Below are positions 17,788-26,563 of a stretch of 64,000 nucleotides of DNA, piece by piece (the first letter of the stretch is position 1; the number at the start of each line of letters is the position of its first letter). The notes beneath the pieces were generated by a model. That model saw nothing but the letters and a program-made list of their open reading frames with translations. It had not been told where the DNA came from and made no database searches. The stretch lies in assembly GCA_014804785.1 (NCBI GenBank), contig JAAUZD010000023.1, positions 266,291 through 330,290 on the forward strand, read 5' to 3'. A program made the position numbers and the translations under genes. The stretch is from Lachnospiraceae bacterium. Lineage in GTDB: Bacteria > Bacillota > Clostridia > Lachnospirales > Lachnospiraceae.

Positions 17788-18411
17788 ATGAAGGAAAAAA
17801 TTGTTATTACGATTGCAAGGGAGTATGGGAGCGGAGGACGCACCATAGGGAAAATGCTTGCAGAAAAGATGGGGATCCATTTTTATGACAAGGAACTTAT
17901 GAAACTTGCCTCGGAGGACAGCGGAATCAATGAAGCTCTTTTTGCCAATGCAGATGAAAAAATAAAAAGTACAAAGCTTTTTAAAGTAGCTCACAGTGTT
18001 TACCACGGGGAGTTGATTCCTCCGGAAAGCGATGATTTCGTGTCCACTCAGAACTTGTTCAACTATCAGGCCAAAATAATTAAACAGCTGGCGCTTGAAG
18101 AATCCTGCGTGATTGTTGGTCGTTGCGCAGACTTTATTTTAAAAGATTATGATAATGTACTGAGTGTCTTTATCCATGCACCGCACGAATATTGCATGGA
18201 ACAGGCGGCAAAAAAGCACTGCATGCCGTCTAAAGAACTTGAGAAATTTATTATCAAGACAGATAAACATAGAGCTGACTATTATAAACATTATACTGGC
18301 AGGGAATGGACAGATGCGAGAAACTATGATTTATGTCTTAACAGTTCCAAATTGGGATATGAAAGATGTGTGGAAGAAATCATTTCTTACATTGATGTTC
18401 GTTTTAAATAG
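17788..18411 (+). CDS. Cytidylate kinase-like family protein
   Basis: The 207-aa protein belongs to the cytidylate-kinase-like family (Cytidylate_kin2). It has a P-loop variant REYGSGGRTIG (11-21), the block CVIVGRCADFIL and a C-terminal KTDKHRADYYKHYTGREW segment. The family is widespread in gut Clostridia and its substrate is not settled; the essential Cmk is normally a separate gene. It lies 18 bp after livF and may share its transcript. A clear paralog lies at 24027-24650 on the other strand. Confidence 0.85.
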   Translation: MKEKIVITIAREYGSGGRTIGKMLAEKMGIHFYDKELMKLASEDSGINEALFANADEKIKSTKLFKVAHSVYHGELIPPESDDFVSTQNLFNYQAKIIKQLALEESCVIVGRCADFILKDYDNVLSVFIHAPHEYCMEQAAKKHCMPSKELEKFIIKTDKHRADYYKHYTGREWTDARNYDLCLNSSKLGYERCVEEIISYIDVRFK

Positions 18412-18450
18412 AAACTCATTTCAAATCCAAAAACATGTTGATTGTCTTAA

Positions 18451-18492
18451 ACAGCAACCTATGCGGTTCGGAAACTCCGTATAGGTTGCTGT
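18451..18492. terminator. Hairpin between two convergent genes
   Basis: ACAGCAACCTAT (18451-18462) pairs with 18481-18492, and the stem extends by four more pairs including one G-U to 16 bp. There is no strong T-run on either side. By position it ends the kinase-like gene and/or lexA transcripts. Confidence 0.6.
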
Positions 18493-18499
18493 AATCATA

Positions 18500-19117
18500 T
18501 TAGCGAAGTAATCTGAATACTCCAAAAACCTTGCCTAAAATCTGGCAGTCATCTACGATAATAGGATCCATCGTATCATTTTCAGGTTGAAGCCGGATGT
18601 GTCCATCTTCTTTATAAAAAGTCTTAACTGTGGCAGAATCATCAATCAGTGCCACGACCATTTCTCCGTTCTTAGCAGTGTTGCAGGAATTGACAAAAAT
18701 CTGATCACCGTTAAAAATACCTGCATTTATCATAGAATCACCTTTCACATTTAAAATAAAGGACTCTCCATGGGGAATTATTTCGGCGGGAACCGGAAAA
18801 TAACTTTCGATATTTTCTTCTGCAAGAATAGGAGAACCCGCAGCTACACGCCCGATAACAGGAATGCTGACCATCTCTGTGCGAACCATCTGAAAATTAT
18901 CATCACAGATTTCAATTGCCCTTGGCTTGGTTGGATCTCTCCGGATATAACCATTCTTTTCAAGAGTTTCAAGATGTGAATGGACAGAAGAGGTGGATTT
19001 TAAATGTACGGCCTCGCAAATTTCCCTGACTGCCGGAGGATATCCCTTTTTTAATATCTCTTCTTTGATGTAATCTAAAATTTCCTGCTGTTTGCTGCTG
19101 ATTTTTCCGTATCCCAT
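18500..19117 (-). CDS. lexA: LexA repressor
   Basis: The 205-aa SOS repressor has an N-terminal winged helix ([38 protein letters not shown]) and a C-terminal S24 peptidase domain. The self-cleavage site is Ala93-Gly94 (GRVAAGSP), with catalytic Ser128 (GDSM) and Lys165 (ATVKTF). A GGAGGAT ribosome site precedes ATG 19117. It is divergent from the LysM gene, the order known for lexA-yneA in Bacillus, and the shared region carries LexA-box-like sites. Confidence 0.97.
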   Translation of the reverse strand: MGYGKISSKQQEILDYIKEEILKKGYPPAVREICEAVHLKSTSSVHSHLETLEKNGYIRRDPTKPRAIEICDDNFQMVRTEMVSIPVIGRVAAGSPILAEENIESYFPVPAEIIPHGESFILNVKGDSMINAGIFNGDQIFVNSCNTAKNGEMVVALIDDSATVKTFYKEDGHIRLQPENDTMDPIIVDDCQILGKVFGVFRLLR

Positions 19118-19263
19118 GAATATCCTCCTTAATTTGCATTATTCTATCACAAAAACGACTGCCCCTTACGTGCAGTTAAATTACTTTAAAAATTATATCA
19201 CAGAAACACAGAAAAGGCAAACGTATATTCCAAATATTTGTTCGATTTTTTGGGTAAAATCTA

Positions 19264-19292
19264 TTGACACAAGAATGTTTGTTCGATATAAT
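19264..19292 (+). promoter_or_regulatory. Consensus promoter of the yneA-like gene
   Basis: A perfect TTGACA (19264-19269) and perfect TATAAT (19287-19292) are separated by the optimal 17 bp. Such a strong promoter needs a repressor, and a LexA-box-like site fills its spacer. Confidence 0.9.
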
Positions 19293-19328
19293 GCAAATAC
19301 AAGAACAAACGTTTGCAACATTTGTTCG
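19272..19328. promoter_or_regulatory. Cluster of LexA operator (SOS box) sites
   Basis: The Gram-positive LexA box is CGAACRNRYGTTYG. The site at 19302-19315 (AGAACAAACGTTTG) matches 13 of 14 positions, and 19272-19285 (inside the promoter spacer) and 19315-19328 each match 11 of 14. A weaker half-site TTTGTTCG lies at 19237-19244. Together they should repress the yneA-like gene and probably lexA itself. Confidence 0.8.
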
Positions 19329-19356
19329 TTTTGTTTAAATTATGGAGGATTATAGG

Positions 19357-19737
19357 ATGAATGCTGAAGTAGGCAGAATAAGCGAACGCAGAATAAGAAA
19401 TAACAGAATTAGAAGAAGAAGAGAACTTAGACACCGCTTTATGATGTGTATCTTTACAATTTTACTTGTAATTGGTTTTTCCACCCTGTTCTTCAGTTTT
19501 AAAACGAAGGCGCAGGGAAATGATGAGGAAATACTTTATAAATATTACAAGAGCATTGTAGTAGAAGAGGGGGATACGTTATGGAATTACGCCTGTCAAT
19601 ACGTAGAAGGCTCATATTATAACAGTTATGATGACTATATTAAGGAAGTTATCATGATAAATTCCTTGACGGATGATGCGATTACAGTGGGGCAGCATCT
19701 GATTCTTCCTTATTATAGTCCGGAGTTCGTAAGTTAA
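19357..19737 (+). CDS. yneA: SOS-type LysM membrane protein, YneA-like cell division suppressor
   Basis: The 126-aa protein has a strongly basic N-terminus (residues 8-29), one membrane segment at about 31-50, and a LysM-type domain at about 72-117 (VVEEGDTLWNYACQYV, ITVGQHLILPYY). This matches YneA, which blocks septation during DNA damage and is encoded divergently from lexA in Bacillus. ATG 19357 is chosen because GGAGGA lies 7 bp upstream; ATG 19342 is in frame but lacks a ribosome site. The assignment rests on architecture, location and the LexA sites rather than strong sequence identity. Confidence 0.78.
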   Translation: MNAEVGRISERRIRNNRIRRRRELRHRFMMCIFTILLVIGFSTLFFSFKTKAQGNDEEILYKYYKSIVVEEGDTLWNYACQYVEGSYYNSYDDYIKEVIMINSLTDDAITVGQHLILPYYSPEFVS

Positions 19738-19741
19738 TACT

Positions 19742-20794
19742 TTATTTTTCGCGCAGATGAACTGCTTTGGCAGCCATTCTCCGCCGATTATCTTCAAGCG
19801 CAGCATAATGCTTTCGGGTAGTATTGACATCTTTATGCCCTAGAACATCAGCTACCAGATATATATCGCCGGTTTCCTGATAGAGAGCGGTTCCATAGGT
19901 ACTTCTGAGTTTATGCGGAGTGATTTTTTTAAGTCCTGTTACATGAGAGGCATATTTTTTCACCAGATTTTCTACTGCCCGAACGGTAATCCTACGATTT
20001 TGGATGGATAAGAACAATGCATTTTCGTGTCCTTCCAGGGGAATCATGTGGCATCTTTTTTCAAGATAGTCGCTAAGCGCATCGGCAACTTCCTCACCGA
20101 AGTATACAACCGTTTCGTAACCGCCCTTTCTTCGGATTTTAATTCCATTATTTTTGAAATCCACATCATTTATATCAAGCCCCACACATTCTGAAACACG
20201 TATGCCGGTTCCAAGCAGGAGAGTAAGAAGCGCCACATCACGTATCTTGGTCTTTTCATGGTATCTCAGCTGATTTTTAGTTAAATTTTCTCCTTCTTCA
20301 ACCTGATCAAGCAAAATAGCCACCTCGTCAGCATCAAGACGGATAATCTCTTTTTCATGCTGCTTTGGAAGCGGAACAAGAGCAGCTGGATTCGTCTTAA
20401 TCAATTCTGCACAAAAAAAATAATTATAAAAACTCTTCAGTGCAGCCAGTTTTCTTTTTTTTCCTCGTTCATTATTGGAATATTCTTTTCCATCTTTTAT
20501 GTAATAAGTAATATATTCGAGATATTCCTCAATATCTTCCCTTGTAATCTGGTCTAAAACAGATAAGGGAAGGTTAACAACATCCATCTTTGCGCATACG
20601 CTGTTATTACTGAGGATGAACTCAAAAAAAACGCGTAGATCATAAGCATAGGCAAGTCTGGTACGAGAAGAGGTATATTCCTGTATTCCTCTGAAGAACT
20701 GCTTGCTAAAGGATGGAAGTGTAGAGACCACCTCCCGCATTTTTAAAGTATTCAGATTATTTTGTTCATCATGATAATTTTTACTGTTTTCCAT
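19742..20794 (-). CDS. Tyrosine recombinase (XerC/XerD family)
   Basis: The 350-aa protein has an N-terminal SAM-like core-binding domain (about 25-140) and a catalytic domain with the tyrosine recombinase residues R199 (GTGIRVSEC), H294-x2-R297 (HKLR), H320 (LGHKDVNTT) and the nucleophile Y330 (TRKHY). It overlaps ttcA by 14 bp, which points to a resident operon gene rather than a phage integrase. No flanking att-like repeats or phage genes are seen nearby. Whether it is the chromosome dimer resolvase or another Xer-like enzyme cannot be told from the sequence. Confidence 0.88.
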   Translation of the reverse strand: MENSKNYHDEQNNLNTLKMREVVSTLPSFSKQFFRGIQEYTSSRTRLAYAYDLRVFFEFILSNNSVCAKMDVVNLPLSVLDQITREDIEEYLEYITYYIKDGKEYSNNERGKKRKLAALKSFYNYFFCAELIKTNPAALVPLPKQHEKEIIRLDADEVAILLDQVEEGENLTKNQLRYHEKTKIRDVALLTLLLGTGIRVSECVGLDINDVDFKNNGIKIRRKGGYETVVYFGEEVADALSDYLEKRCHMIPLEGHENALFLSIQNRRITVRAVENLVKKYASHVTGLKKITPHKLRSTYGTALYQETGDIYLVADVLGHKDVNTTRKHYAALEDNRRRMAAKAVHLREK

Positions 20795-21512
20795 AATAAC
20801 TACGCCAGCCTTTCATATTTCCGTTTTGAATTGCGGTAAACATTCTTTCTTTCACTCCGGGATTTTCCTGATTTAACTTTTTCAGGAGTTCCTTTACATA
20901 TTCACGTTTTGTGTATCCATCTGCAGGACAGGGACTTTTCACTACCGGCACTTGAAATTTATTGACAAAGCCAATCACATCAACTTCGTTCATATACATA
21001 AGCGGTCTGATTACTGTTAAATCCATGCGGTCAAGATAGGTAACCGGACTGAACGTGTGAAATCTGCCTTCAAATATTAATGACATGAGCATGGTTTCGA
21101 CTACATCATCCTTATGATGAGCATAAGCAACTTTATTACATCCAGCATTCTTGATTGCCTCATTTAAGGCACCTTTACGCATTTTTGCACATAATGAACA
21201 GGGATTGGTTTCTTTCCGCTCGTTAAATATAATATTAGCAATATCCGTTTTTACAATCGTATATGGAACTTTCAGATGTTCGCATAATTCTTCGATTTTT
21301 GATAAATTCAGATTATCGAAGCCAAGGTCAACTGTAACGGCTTGGATTGTAAAAGGCTTGGGATAGAAGCGCATCAGCCCGTGAAGACCATAGAGAAGAG
21401 TCAGACTGTCTTTTCCGCCTGAAATTCCTACAGCAATGTTGTCCCCGGACTCAATCATATTGTAATCATCCGCAGCACGCCGGATATAACTGAGTACTTT
21501 TTGCAATGTCAT
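20781..21512 (-). CDS. ttcA: TtcA-type tRNA 2-thiocytidine synthetase
   Basis: The 243-aa protein is a PP-loop ATPase of the TtcA/TilS superfamily with GISGGKDSLTLLYG (SGGKDS at 31-36), the cysteine pair C105-x2-C108 (NPCSLCAKMRKGAL) and a later cysteine in KSPCPADG, which together can bind an iron-sulfur cluster. TtcA thiolates cytidine 32 in tRNA. The Cys arrangement favours TtcA over TilS. It is followed by the recombinase gene with a 14-bp overlap. Confidence 0.85.
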   Translation of the reverse strand: MTLQKVLSYIRRAADDYNMIESGDNIAVGISGGKDSLTLLYGLHGLMRFYPKPFTIQAVTVDLGFDNLNLSKIEELCEHLKVPYTIVKTDIANIIFNERKETNPCSLCAKMRKGALNEAIKNAGCNKVAYAHHKDDVVETMLMSLIFEGRFHTFSPVTYLDRMDLTVIRPLMYMNEVDVIGFVNKFQVPVVKSPCPADGYTKREYVKELLKKLNQENPGVKERMFTAIQNGNMKGWRSYYGKQ

Positions 21513-21723
21513 AATATCTTCCTTTCTTAAGTAGTCACACAGTTTACGCCAAATAACCTAAAAAGCATTAAATGATGGCAAAGTATGACCTGCAACAGAA
21601 TTCAATTAATTCTAACATATTTCATGATTAAGCCATAGTATCTTTCTAAAAAAAATGTTATACTGATTATAGTGTTTATAAAACATAATGAATACAAGGA
21701 GGCTATGGGGGTTCCCAGCGCAT

Positions 21724-23049
21724 ATGAAAATACAGTTAAATAAAAAATATCTTCGTATTGGCATGACCGCTTTTGCAGTAATTGCCGCATCCATCTGCTT
21801 TTACTATCTTATTTTTCATGGAGATCGTTTTTCAGCACAGGTAAGCGCACTATTTAAAGTAATCAGTCCCGTAATGTACGGTATTATATTTGCGTATCTC
21901 ATGACACCGATGATAAATGGAATCGAGGGACGGATTCTTACGCCCATATTTACTTTGAATGGAAAAAGCAAGCTTTCCGACAAAAAGAAAAAATACATGA
22001 GAATGATATCTATCTTATTGACACTTTTGATTGTTGGCCTGTTGATCAATAGCTTTTTCTCCATCTTAATACCCAATATCATCAAGAGTATCAGAAGCAT
22101 TTCCTATCAGTTTCCATACTACATTCAAAATCTGACAAACTGGTCGGCAAAATTTCTGGAGGATAATCCTGATATCGAGAAGATTGTCGTTCAGTTTCTT
22201 GACACCTATTCAGAAGAGTTTATGAGTTATTTAAATAATAATCTTGTCCCACAGATGGAAACACTTGTAAAGCAGGTGTCCCTCAGTCTGATCAGTGTGC
22301 TCAAGGTGTTGTGGAATTTTATTATTGGTATCATCATTTCTGTCTATGTACTTTTTAGTAAAGAAACCTTTGCAGGTCAGGCTAAGAAACTTGTATTTGC
22401 GTTCTTTCAAACCAAAACAGCAAATCAGTTTATTAAAGATGTACGCTTTGCAAGTGATACTTTTATCGGATTTATCATTGGAAAAATCATTGATTCCATT
22501 ATCATTGGATGCATCTGCTTTGCGGGAACAAGTTTGATGCAGATGCCTTATGCGTTGCTTGTAAGCGTCATTGTGGGAGTTACCAATGTCATTCCCTTTT
22601 TTGGTCCCTACCTTGGCGCCGTTCCAAGCGCTATATTGATTTTAATGGTTAATCCTCTGAAATGTGTTTATTTTATTATTTTTATAGTGATATTACAGCA
22701 GGTGGATGGAAATCTCATAGGACCTAAAATCCTTGGACAATCCACAGGATTATCTGGATTCTGGGTGATTTTTTCAATCACGGTTTTTGGCGGTATCATG
22801 GGAATACCGGGAATGATTATAGGTGTTCCGTTTTTTGCTGTTCTATATGCACTTGCCCGGCGTGTTATCAACCGGATGTTGAAAAGAAGAGGACTGCCCT
22901 TAGAAACCGAGCAATACAAAAATGTAGAATACATTGATGATAATGCTGTGTTTATTCCGCAGCCTATTGAAAAAAAGAGCGCTTTTTTCAGGTTTGGCAA
23001 GAAAAAGTCCAGCCCAAAAGCCGATAATAACGATGCAAGTACAAAATAA
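21724..23049 (+). CDS. AI-2E family transporter (PF01594)
   Basis: The 441-aa membrane protein has about eight hydrophobic helices and the family's C-terminal blocks VVGVTNVIPFFGPYLGAVPS-type sequence, LQQVDGNLIGPKILG and GIPGMIIGVPFFAVLYA. Members are exporters or antiporters of various small solutes, so the substrate is unknown. ATG 21724 gives the usual MKIQLNKKYL start; an AAGGAGG at 21696-21702 lies unusually far (21 nt) upstream, and an in-frame ATG at 21688 lies before it. The basic, serine-rich C-terminal tail is poorly conserved. Confidence 0.88.
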   Translation: MKIQLNKKYLRIGMTAFAVIAASICFYYLIFHGDRFSAQVSALFKVISPVMYGIIFAYLMTPMINGIEGRILTPIFTLNGKSKLSDKKKKYMRMISILLTLLIVGLLINSFFSILIPNIIKSIRSISYQFPYYIQNLTNWSAKFLEDNPDIEKIVVQFLDTYSEEFMSYLNNNLVPQMETLVKQVSLSLISVLKVLWNFIIGIIISVYVLFSKETFAGQAKKLVFAFFQTKTANQFIKDVRFASDTFIGFIIGKIIDSIIIGCICFAGTSLMQMPYALLVSVIVGVTNVIPFFGPYLGAVPSAILILMVNPLKCVYFIIFIVILQQVDGNLIGPKILGQSTGLSGFWVIFSITVFGGIMGIPGMIIGVPFFAVLYALARRVINRMLKRRGLPLETEQYKNVEYIDDNAVFIPQPIEKKSAFFRFGKKKSSPKADNNDASTK

Positions 23050-23081
23050 TGATATTTAAAAAGAGAAAGAGAGCAGTAGCA

Positions 23082-23531
23082 GTGAGATTTGTTGTACAAA
23101 GAGTAAATAAAGCCAGTGTATCTGTTGGAGAAAGAACGATTGGATCCATTCAAAACGGTTTCGTTGTTTTAGTAGGTGTTTGCGATACGGATACCTATGA
23201 AATTGCAGATAAAATGATTCACAAATTATTACATCTGAGAATATTTTCTGATGAAAACGGAAAGACCAATCTGGATATCAAAAATGTAAATGGCGAATTG
23301 TTAATTATTTCACAATTTACTTTGTATGCAGATTGCCGAAAGGGAAACCGACCATCCTTTATAAATGCCGGCGCCCCGGAATTTGCCAATGAAATTTATG
23401 AATATATTTTAAGAAAATGTGCTGAAGAAATACCGCATGTAGCACATGGAAGTTTTAGAAGTCATATGTCAGTTTCCCTAATCAATGACGGTCCATTCAC
23501 GATTGTCATGGATTCTGATCAAATATGTTAA
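23082..23531 (+). CDS. dtd: D-aminoacyl-tRNA deacylase
   Basis: The 149-aa enzyme removes D-amino acids from mischarged tRNA. It has MRFVVQRVNKASV at the start, the active-site LLIISQFTLYAD and the C-terminal gating motif NDGPFTI in place of the common NDGPVTI. GTG 23082 is chosen because it gives the canonical start; the frame is open back to the upstream stop. Confidence 0.95.
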   Translation: MRFVVQRVNKASVSVGERTIGSIQNGFVVLVGVCDTDTYEIADKMIHKLLHLRIFSDENGKTNLDIKNVNGELLIISQFTLYADCRKGNRPSFINAGAPEFANEIYEYILRKCAEEIPHVAHGSFRSHMSVSLINDGPFTIVMDSDQIC

Positions 23532-23546
23532 GTAGAGGAATACTAT

Positions 23547-23834
23547 ATGAAGTTTTTATTGATTATAATAATTGGATTTTTAGTCATATTATATATATAT
23601 ACCTATATTAAATATAAAAAAAGAAGTAAAAAAGAAATTGATGCTGTAGGTGACTACAGAAGAAATTATTTGGAAAACAATTCCAATCAAAATCCGCCCC
23701 CAAATGACGGATATACGAATTATCTGACCAAATATAACAGTTCCTTAGATTATATAGAAAAAGAAACCTTCCTAAAAGAAGCTGCCGAACCAGAGGAACC
23801 ACCCAAGCCAACCCATAAAAAATTACAATTTTAG
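23547..23834 (+). CDS. Small N-terminally anchored membrane protein
   Basis: The 95-aa protein has a hydrophobic N-terminal helix (about 3-22), a basic stop-transfer patch (YKKRSKKE) and a hydrophilic tail rich in Asn, Pro and Glu. No family is recognised. It lies 16 bp after dtd with GTAGAGG upstream and is probably co-transcribed with it. Confidence 0.7.
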   Translation: MKFLLIIIIGFLVILYIYTYIKYKKRSKKEIDAVGDYRRNYLENNSNQNPPPNDGYTNYLTKYNSSLDYIEKETFLKEAAEPEEPPKPTHKKLQF

Positions 23835-23861
23835 TTATATAATATAAAGGTATAAGCAAGC

Positions 23862-23888
23862 AGTTTACATAATAAAATTATGTAAACT
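23862..23888 (+). terminator. AT-rich 12-bp hairpin after the dtd operon
   Basis: AGTTTACATAAT (23862-23873) and its exact reverse complement (23877-23888) form a perfect stem with an AAA loop. It lies just downstream of the small membrane protein gene. A T-run is lacking, so terminator function is only probable. Confidence 0.5.
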
Positions 23889-23911
23889 AAAGAAACCACA
23901 CCAACCACCCG

Positions 23912-24001
23912 CAAGTTTAACGAACTAGTTAGTGACTGCGTCCATAGACATAAACATTCATTTTGCCTAACCTCACAGTCGCCAACTATTCGTTAAACTT
24001 G
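23912..24001. repeat. Long imperfect inverted repeat between convergent genes
   Basis: Arms at 23912-23938 (27 nt) and 23976-24001 (26 nt) pair with one bulge, one mismatch and one G-U. They enclose 37 nt. A third partial copy of the core CGAATAGTTGG, in the same sense as the reverse complement of the right arm, follows at about 24009. It does not code for protein and resembles a small structured RNA, a bidirectional transcription stop or a MITE-like relic. Confidence 0.6.
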
Positions 24002-24026
24002 TGTTTTGCGAATAGTTGGTTCTCGC

Positions 24027-24650
24027 TTATCCTAGGGCTTCAAAGTCCTCTATATACTGTATAAGCAGCTTAACAGTTCCCTCAATACCAAGGATACTGC
24101 TGTTAATACAAAAATCATAGCTATCAGCGCGTCCCCATTTTTTTGAAGAATAATAATTATAATAGCTTTGGCGCTGTTTATCTTTTTTGATGCACATGTC
24201 TTTAGCCTTGGCAGCATCAATATTATATTTCTGCATGATTCTTTTTGTCTTTGTATCTTCATCCCCGTATATAAAAATGTGTACACAGTTTTTCATATCG
24301 TTCAATGCATAATCTGCACAGCGTCCGACAATGATGCAAGGACCTTCCTGGGCGATTTTTTTGATTGTATCAAACTGAGCCAGAAAAACCTTATGACTGA
24401 TCGGCATATCGACAAAATGTGATGCATTATACCCAAAGGAATAAGTATCCATAACCAGATTATAGAGAAAGGAATTCGTTGGTCTTTCATCGTGGTTTTC
24501 AAGCATTTCTTCACAGAAACCACTTTCTTTTGCTGCCCTGCTTAAAAGCTCTTTGTCATAGCATTTAATGCCAAAGTGCTCTGCAAGCTTTTCTCCGATT
24601 TCGCGTCCTCCAGAGCCAAATTGCCGACCTATTGTAATTACTGTATTCAT
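24027..24650 (-). CDS. Cytidylate kinase-like family protein (paralog)
   Basis: The 207-aa protein has the same plan as the one at 17788-18411: RQFGSGGREIGEKLAEHFG at the N-terminus (P-loop variant 10-17), CIIVGRCADYAL in the middle, and KKDKQRQSYYNYYSSKKW then DFCINSS near the C-terminus. It therefore belongs to the same Cytidylate_kin2 family, with unknown substrate. It has its own promoter and an AAGGAGGG ribosome site before ATG 24650. Confidence 0.85.
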   Translation of the reverse strand: MNTVITIGRQFGSGGREIGEKLAEHFGIKCYDKELLSRAAKESGFCEEMLENHDERPTNSFLYNLVMDTYSFGYNASHFVDMPISHKVFLAQFDTIKKIAQEGPCIIVGRCADYALNDMKNCVHIFIYGDEDTKTKRIMQKYNIDAAKAKDMCIKKDKQRQSYYNYYSSKKWGRADSYDFCINSSILGIEGTVKLLIQYIEDFEALG

Positions 24651-24702
24651 AAATGATACCCTCCTTGCTCATTGATAGATTTAAATAATAATTATAATTC
24701 AT

Positions 24703-24731
24703 ATTATACACAAAATTCTTTTGTTACACAA
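24703..24731 (-). promoter_or_regulatory. Promoter of the kinase-like paralog
   Basis: On the minus strand TTGTGT (24731-24726) and a perfect TATAAT (24708-24703) are separated by 17 bp, about 50 bp before the start codon. Confidence 0.7.
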
Positions 24732-24775
24732 TGAATTTCACTTAAGGAGTACTTCTTCTCCCGTCTCATTATATA

Positions 24776-24806
24776 AGAAAACCGCATTCACAAAGAATGC
24801 GGTCTT
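24776..24806 (-). terminator. Intrinsic terminator after cstA
   Basis: On the minus strand ACCGCATTC and GAATGCGGT (24781-24789 and 24795-24803) form a 9-bp stem followed by TTTTCTTAT. It lies 25 bp after the cstA stop codon. Confidence 0.82.
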
Positions 24807-24829
24807 CTACTCTACCTATGAATAAAATA

Positions 24830-26533
24830 TTAAGCCTTTTTGGCTTGTTTCTTTAAGAACAGAGTCTGGAAGCCTTCTATTACCAGAATGACTGCCAAAA
24901 CTGCCATTGCAGCGGCAAAAACCAACTGGAACCAGTCGCCCCATGCTGCAGTTCCGCCTGCAATCATGACAAGTTTGTTCTTTACGGTGATAATCAGACT
25001 TGTTAATGTTGCTGCAAGCATGAAAATCATAGGAATATAGAACATCTTGTTATTCTTTCCTGCATTGCCGAGCCATGCAGCTACAGCCATCAATGCAAGA
25101 CCTGCCAGCAGCTGATTGGCAGCTCCAAACAGTCCCCAGATTTGGCTTAAGCTTAATCCGCCCAGAATACAGCCGACAATTACCATGAATGCTGTGCCAA
25201 CCAGTGGATGTGCCAGTGCTTTACGCACTCCCTTGGCATCTTTATAGGTTGCCTCATCCTTCTTTAAAAACAGCTCTGAAAACATAAAACGACTTAAACG
25301 AGTTCCGGTATCCAGACTTGTCAAAGCGAACACGGAAACAGCAAGGGTAAGCAATGCATAAATGGTTGCATACACAGCACTGGTCTCAGTACCGAACATG
25401 GTTGCAATACCTGCAGCGAAAGCTGCGGAAGGTGATCCAAATTCTCCGCTTGTATATTTTTCGAAGACCATACCTACTGCAATCAAGGAAACTATACCAA
25501 GAGCAGACTCGATCAACATAGAACCATAACCAATGGGCTTAGCATCCTTTTCACTTGCAAGCTGCTTAGAGGATGTTCCTGTGGCAATCAGACTGTGGAA
25601 TCCAGAACATGCACCGCAGGCAACCGTAATAAATAAAGTAGGGAATAATGTACCGATTCCCACTTTCCATCCCACAAAAGCAGGAATAGTAAATGTTGCT
25701 GTATGCGTGAAAGTGGAAAGAATAATTCCGCCTAATGCAACGATCATCATTGCATAAAGAAGGAAGCTTGATAAGTAGTCACGTGGCTGTAACAGAATCC
25801 ATACAGGAACCAGTGAAGCAACCGTGATATATACACCAATCAGCACGATCCATGCGGTACGTCCTAGAACAAGACCAAAATTCAGACCTAATGCAACGAT
25901 CAGAACAATTCCGATGATGCCGCCGATTGTAGCCGGAACGGTTCCGACATGGAGACGGTTCGTAACAATTCCATAAATAATTGCCAGTACAATAAAAAGT
26001 ACTGAAATCATAGCCGTTGTCTGGCTTCCAGTGGGATTAGCTGTGATGCTAAAGCCTCCTTCCGGGGTGAAAAAGGTTCCTGCCACTACGTTTACAAAAG
26101 ATGCAATTACCAGAATCAGAACCAGAAGTGCAAAAATGGTAAACAATCTCTGTGCCCGTGCGCCCATGGAATCCTTAATAATTTCCCCAACAGACTTTCC
26201 GTCATGGCGTACAGAAGCGAACAAGGAACCAAAGTCCTGAAGACCTCCGAAGAAAATACCACCAATGATACACCATAAAAATACAGGAATCCATCCGAAA
26301 ACAGAAGCCTGAATAGGACCATTGATTGGACCTGCACCTGCGATGGATGAAAAATGATGTCCCATCAGAACAACGGGCGGTGCGGCAACATAATCGACGC
26401 CGTCAGCCAACTCCTGCGCAGGAGTCTTTTTGGTAGGGTCAATGCCCCACTGTTTTGCCAGCCATGAGCCATAAGTTACATAGCCGATAACAAGCAAAAC
26501 AATTGCAGCAAGAATAATAAGTAGTGCTGTCAT
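24830..26533 (-). CDS. cstA: CstA-type carbon starvation transporter
   Basis: The 567-aa membrane protein belongs to the CstA family, which imports pyruvate and has been linked to peptide use. It has many hydrophobic helices and the family blocks YGSWLAKQWGIDP, GHHFSSIAGAGPINGPIQA, FGGLQDFGSLFASVRHDGKS and ACGACSGFHSLIATGTSSKQ. The length matches the shorter CstA group (E. coli CstA is about 700 aa). It follows an unrecognised gene in an operon whose leader has an attenuator-like hairpin. Confidence 0.93.
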   Translation of the reverse strand: MTALLIILAAIVLLVIGYVTYGSWLAKQWGIDPTKKTPAQELADGVDYVAAPPVVLMGHHFSSIAGAGPINGPIQASVFGWIPVFLWCIIGGIFFGGLQDFGSLFASVRHDGKSVGEIIKDSMGARAQRLFTIFALLVLILVIASFVNVVAGTFFTPEGGFSITANPTGSQTTAMISVLFIVLAIIYGIVTNRLHVGTVPATIGGIIGIVLIVALGLNFGLVLGRTAWIVLIGVYITVASLVPVWILLQPRDYLSSFLLYAMMIVALGGIILSTFTHTATFTIPAFVGWKVGIGTLFPTLFITVACGACSGFHSLIATGTSSKQLASEKDAKPIGYGSMLIESALGIVSLIAVGMVFEKYTSGEFGSPSAAFAAGIATMFGTETSAVYATIYALLTLAVSVFALTSLDTGTRLSRFMFSELFLKKDEATYKDAKGVRKALAHPLVGTAFMVIVGCILGGLSLSQIWGLFGAANQLLAGLALMAVAAWLGNAGKNNKMFYIPMIFMLAATLTSLIITVKNKLVMIAGGTAAWGDWFQLVFAAAMAVLAVILVIEGFQTLFLKKQAKKA

Positions 26534-26563
26534 TTTCTCTTTCTCCTTTACTTATTGTAAATT

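Noticed and set aside
19742-20794. Recombinase as the integrase of a mobile element
   Set aside because: No att-like repeats or mobile genes were seen around it, and its start overlaps the end of the housekeeping gene ttcA.
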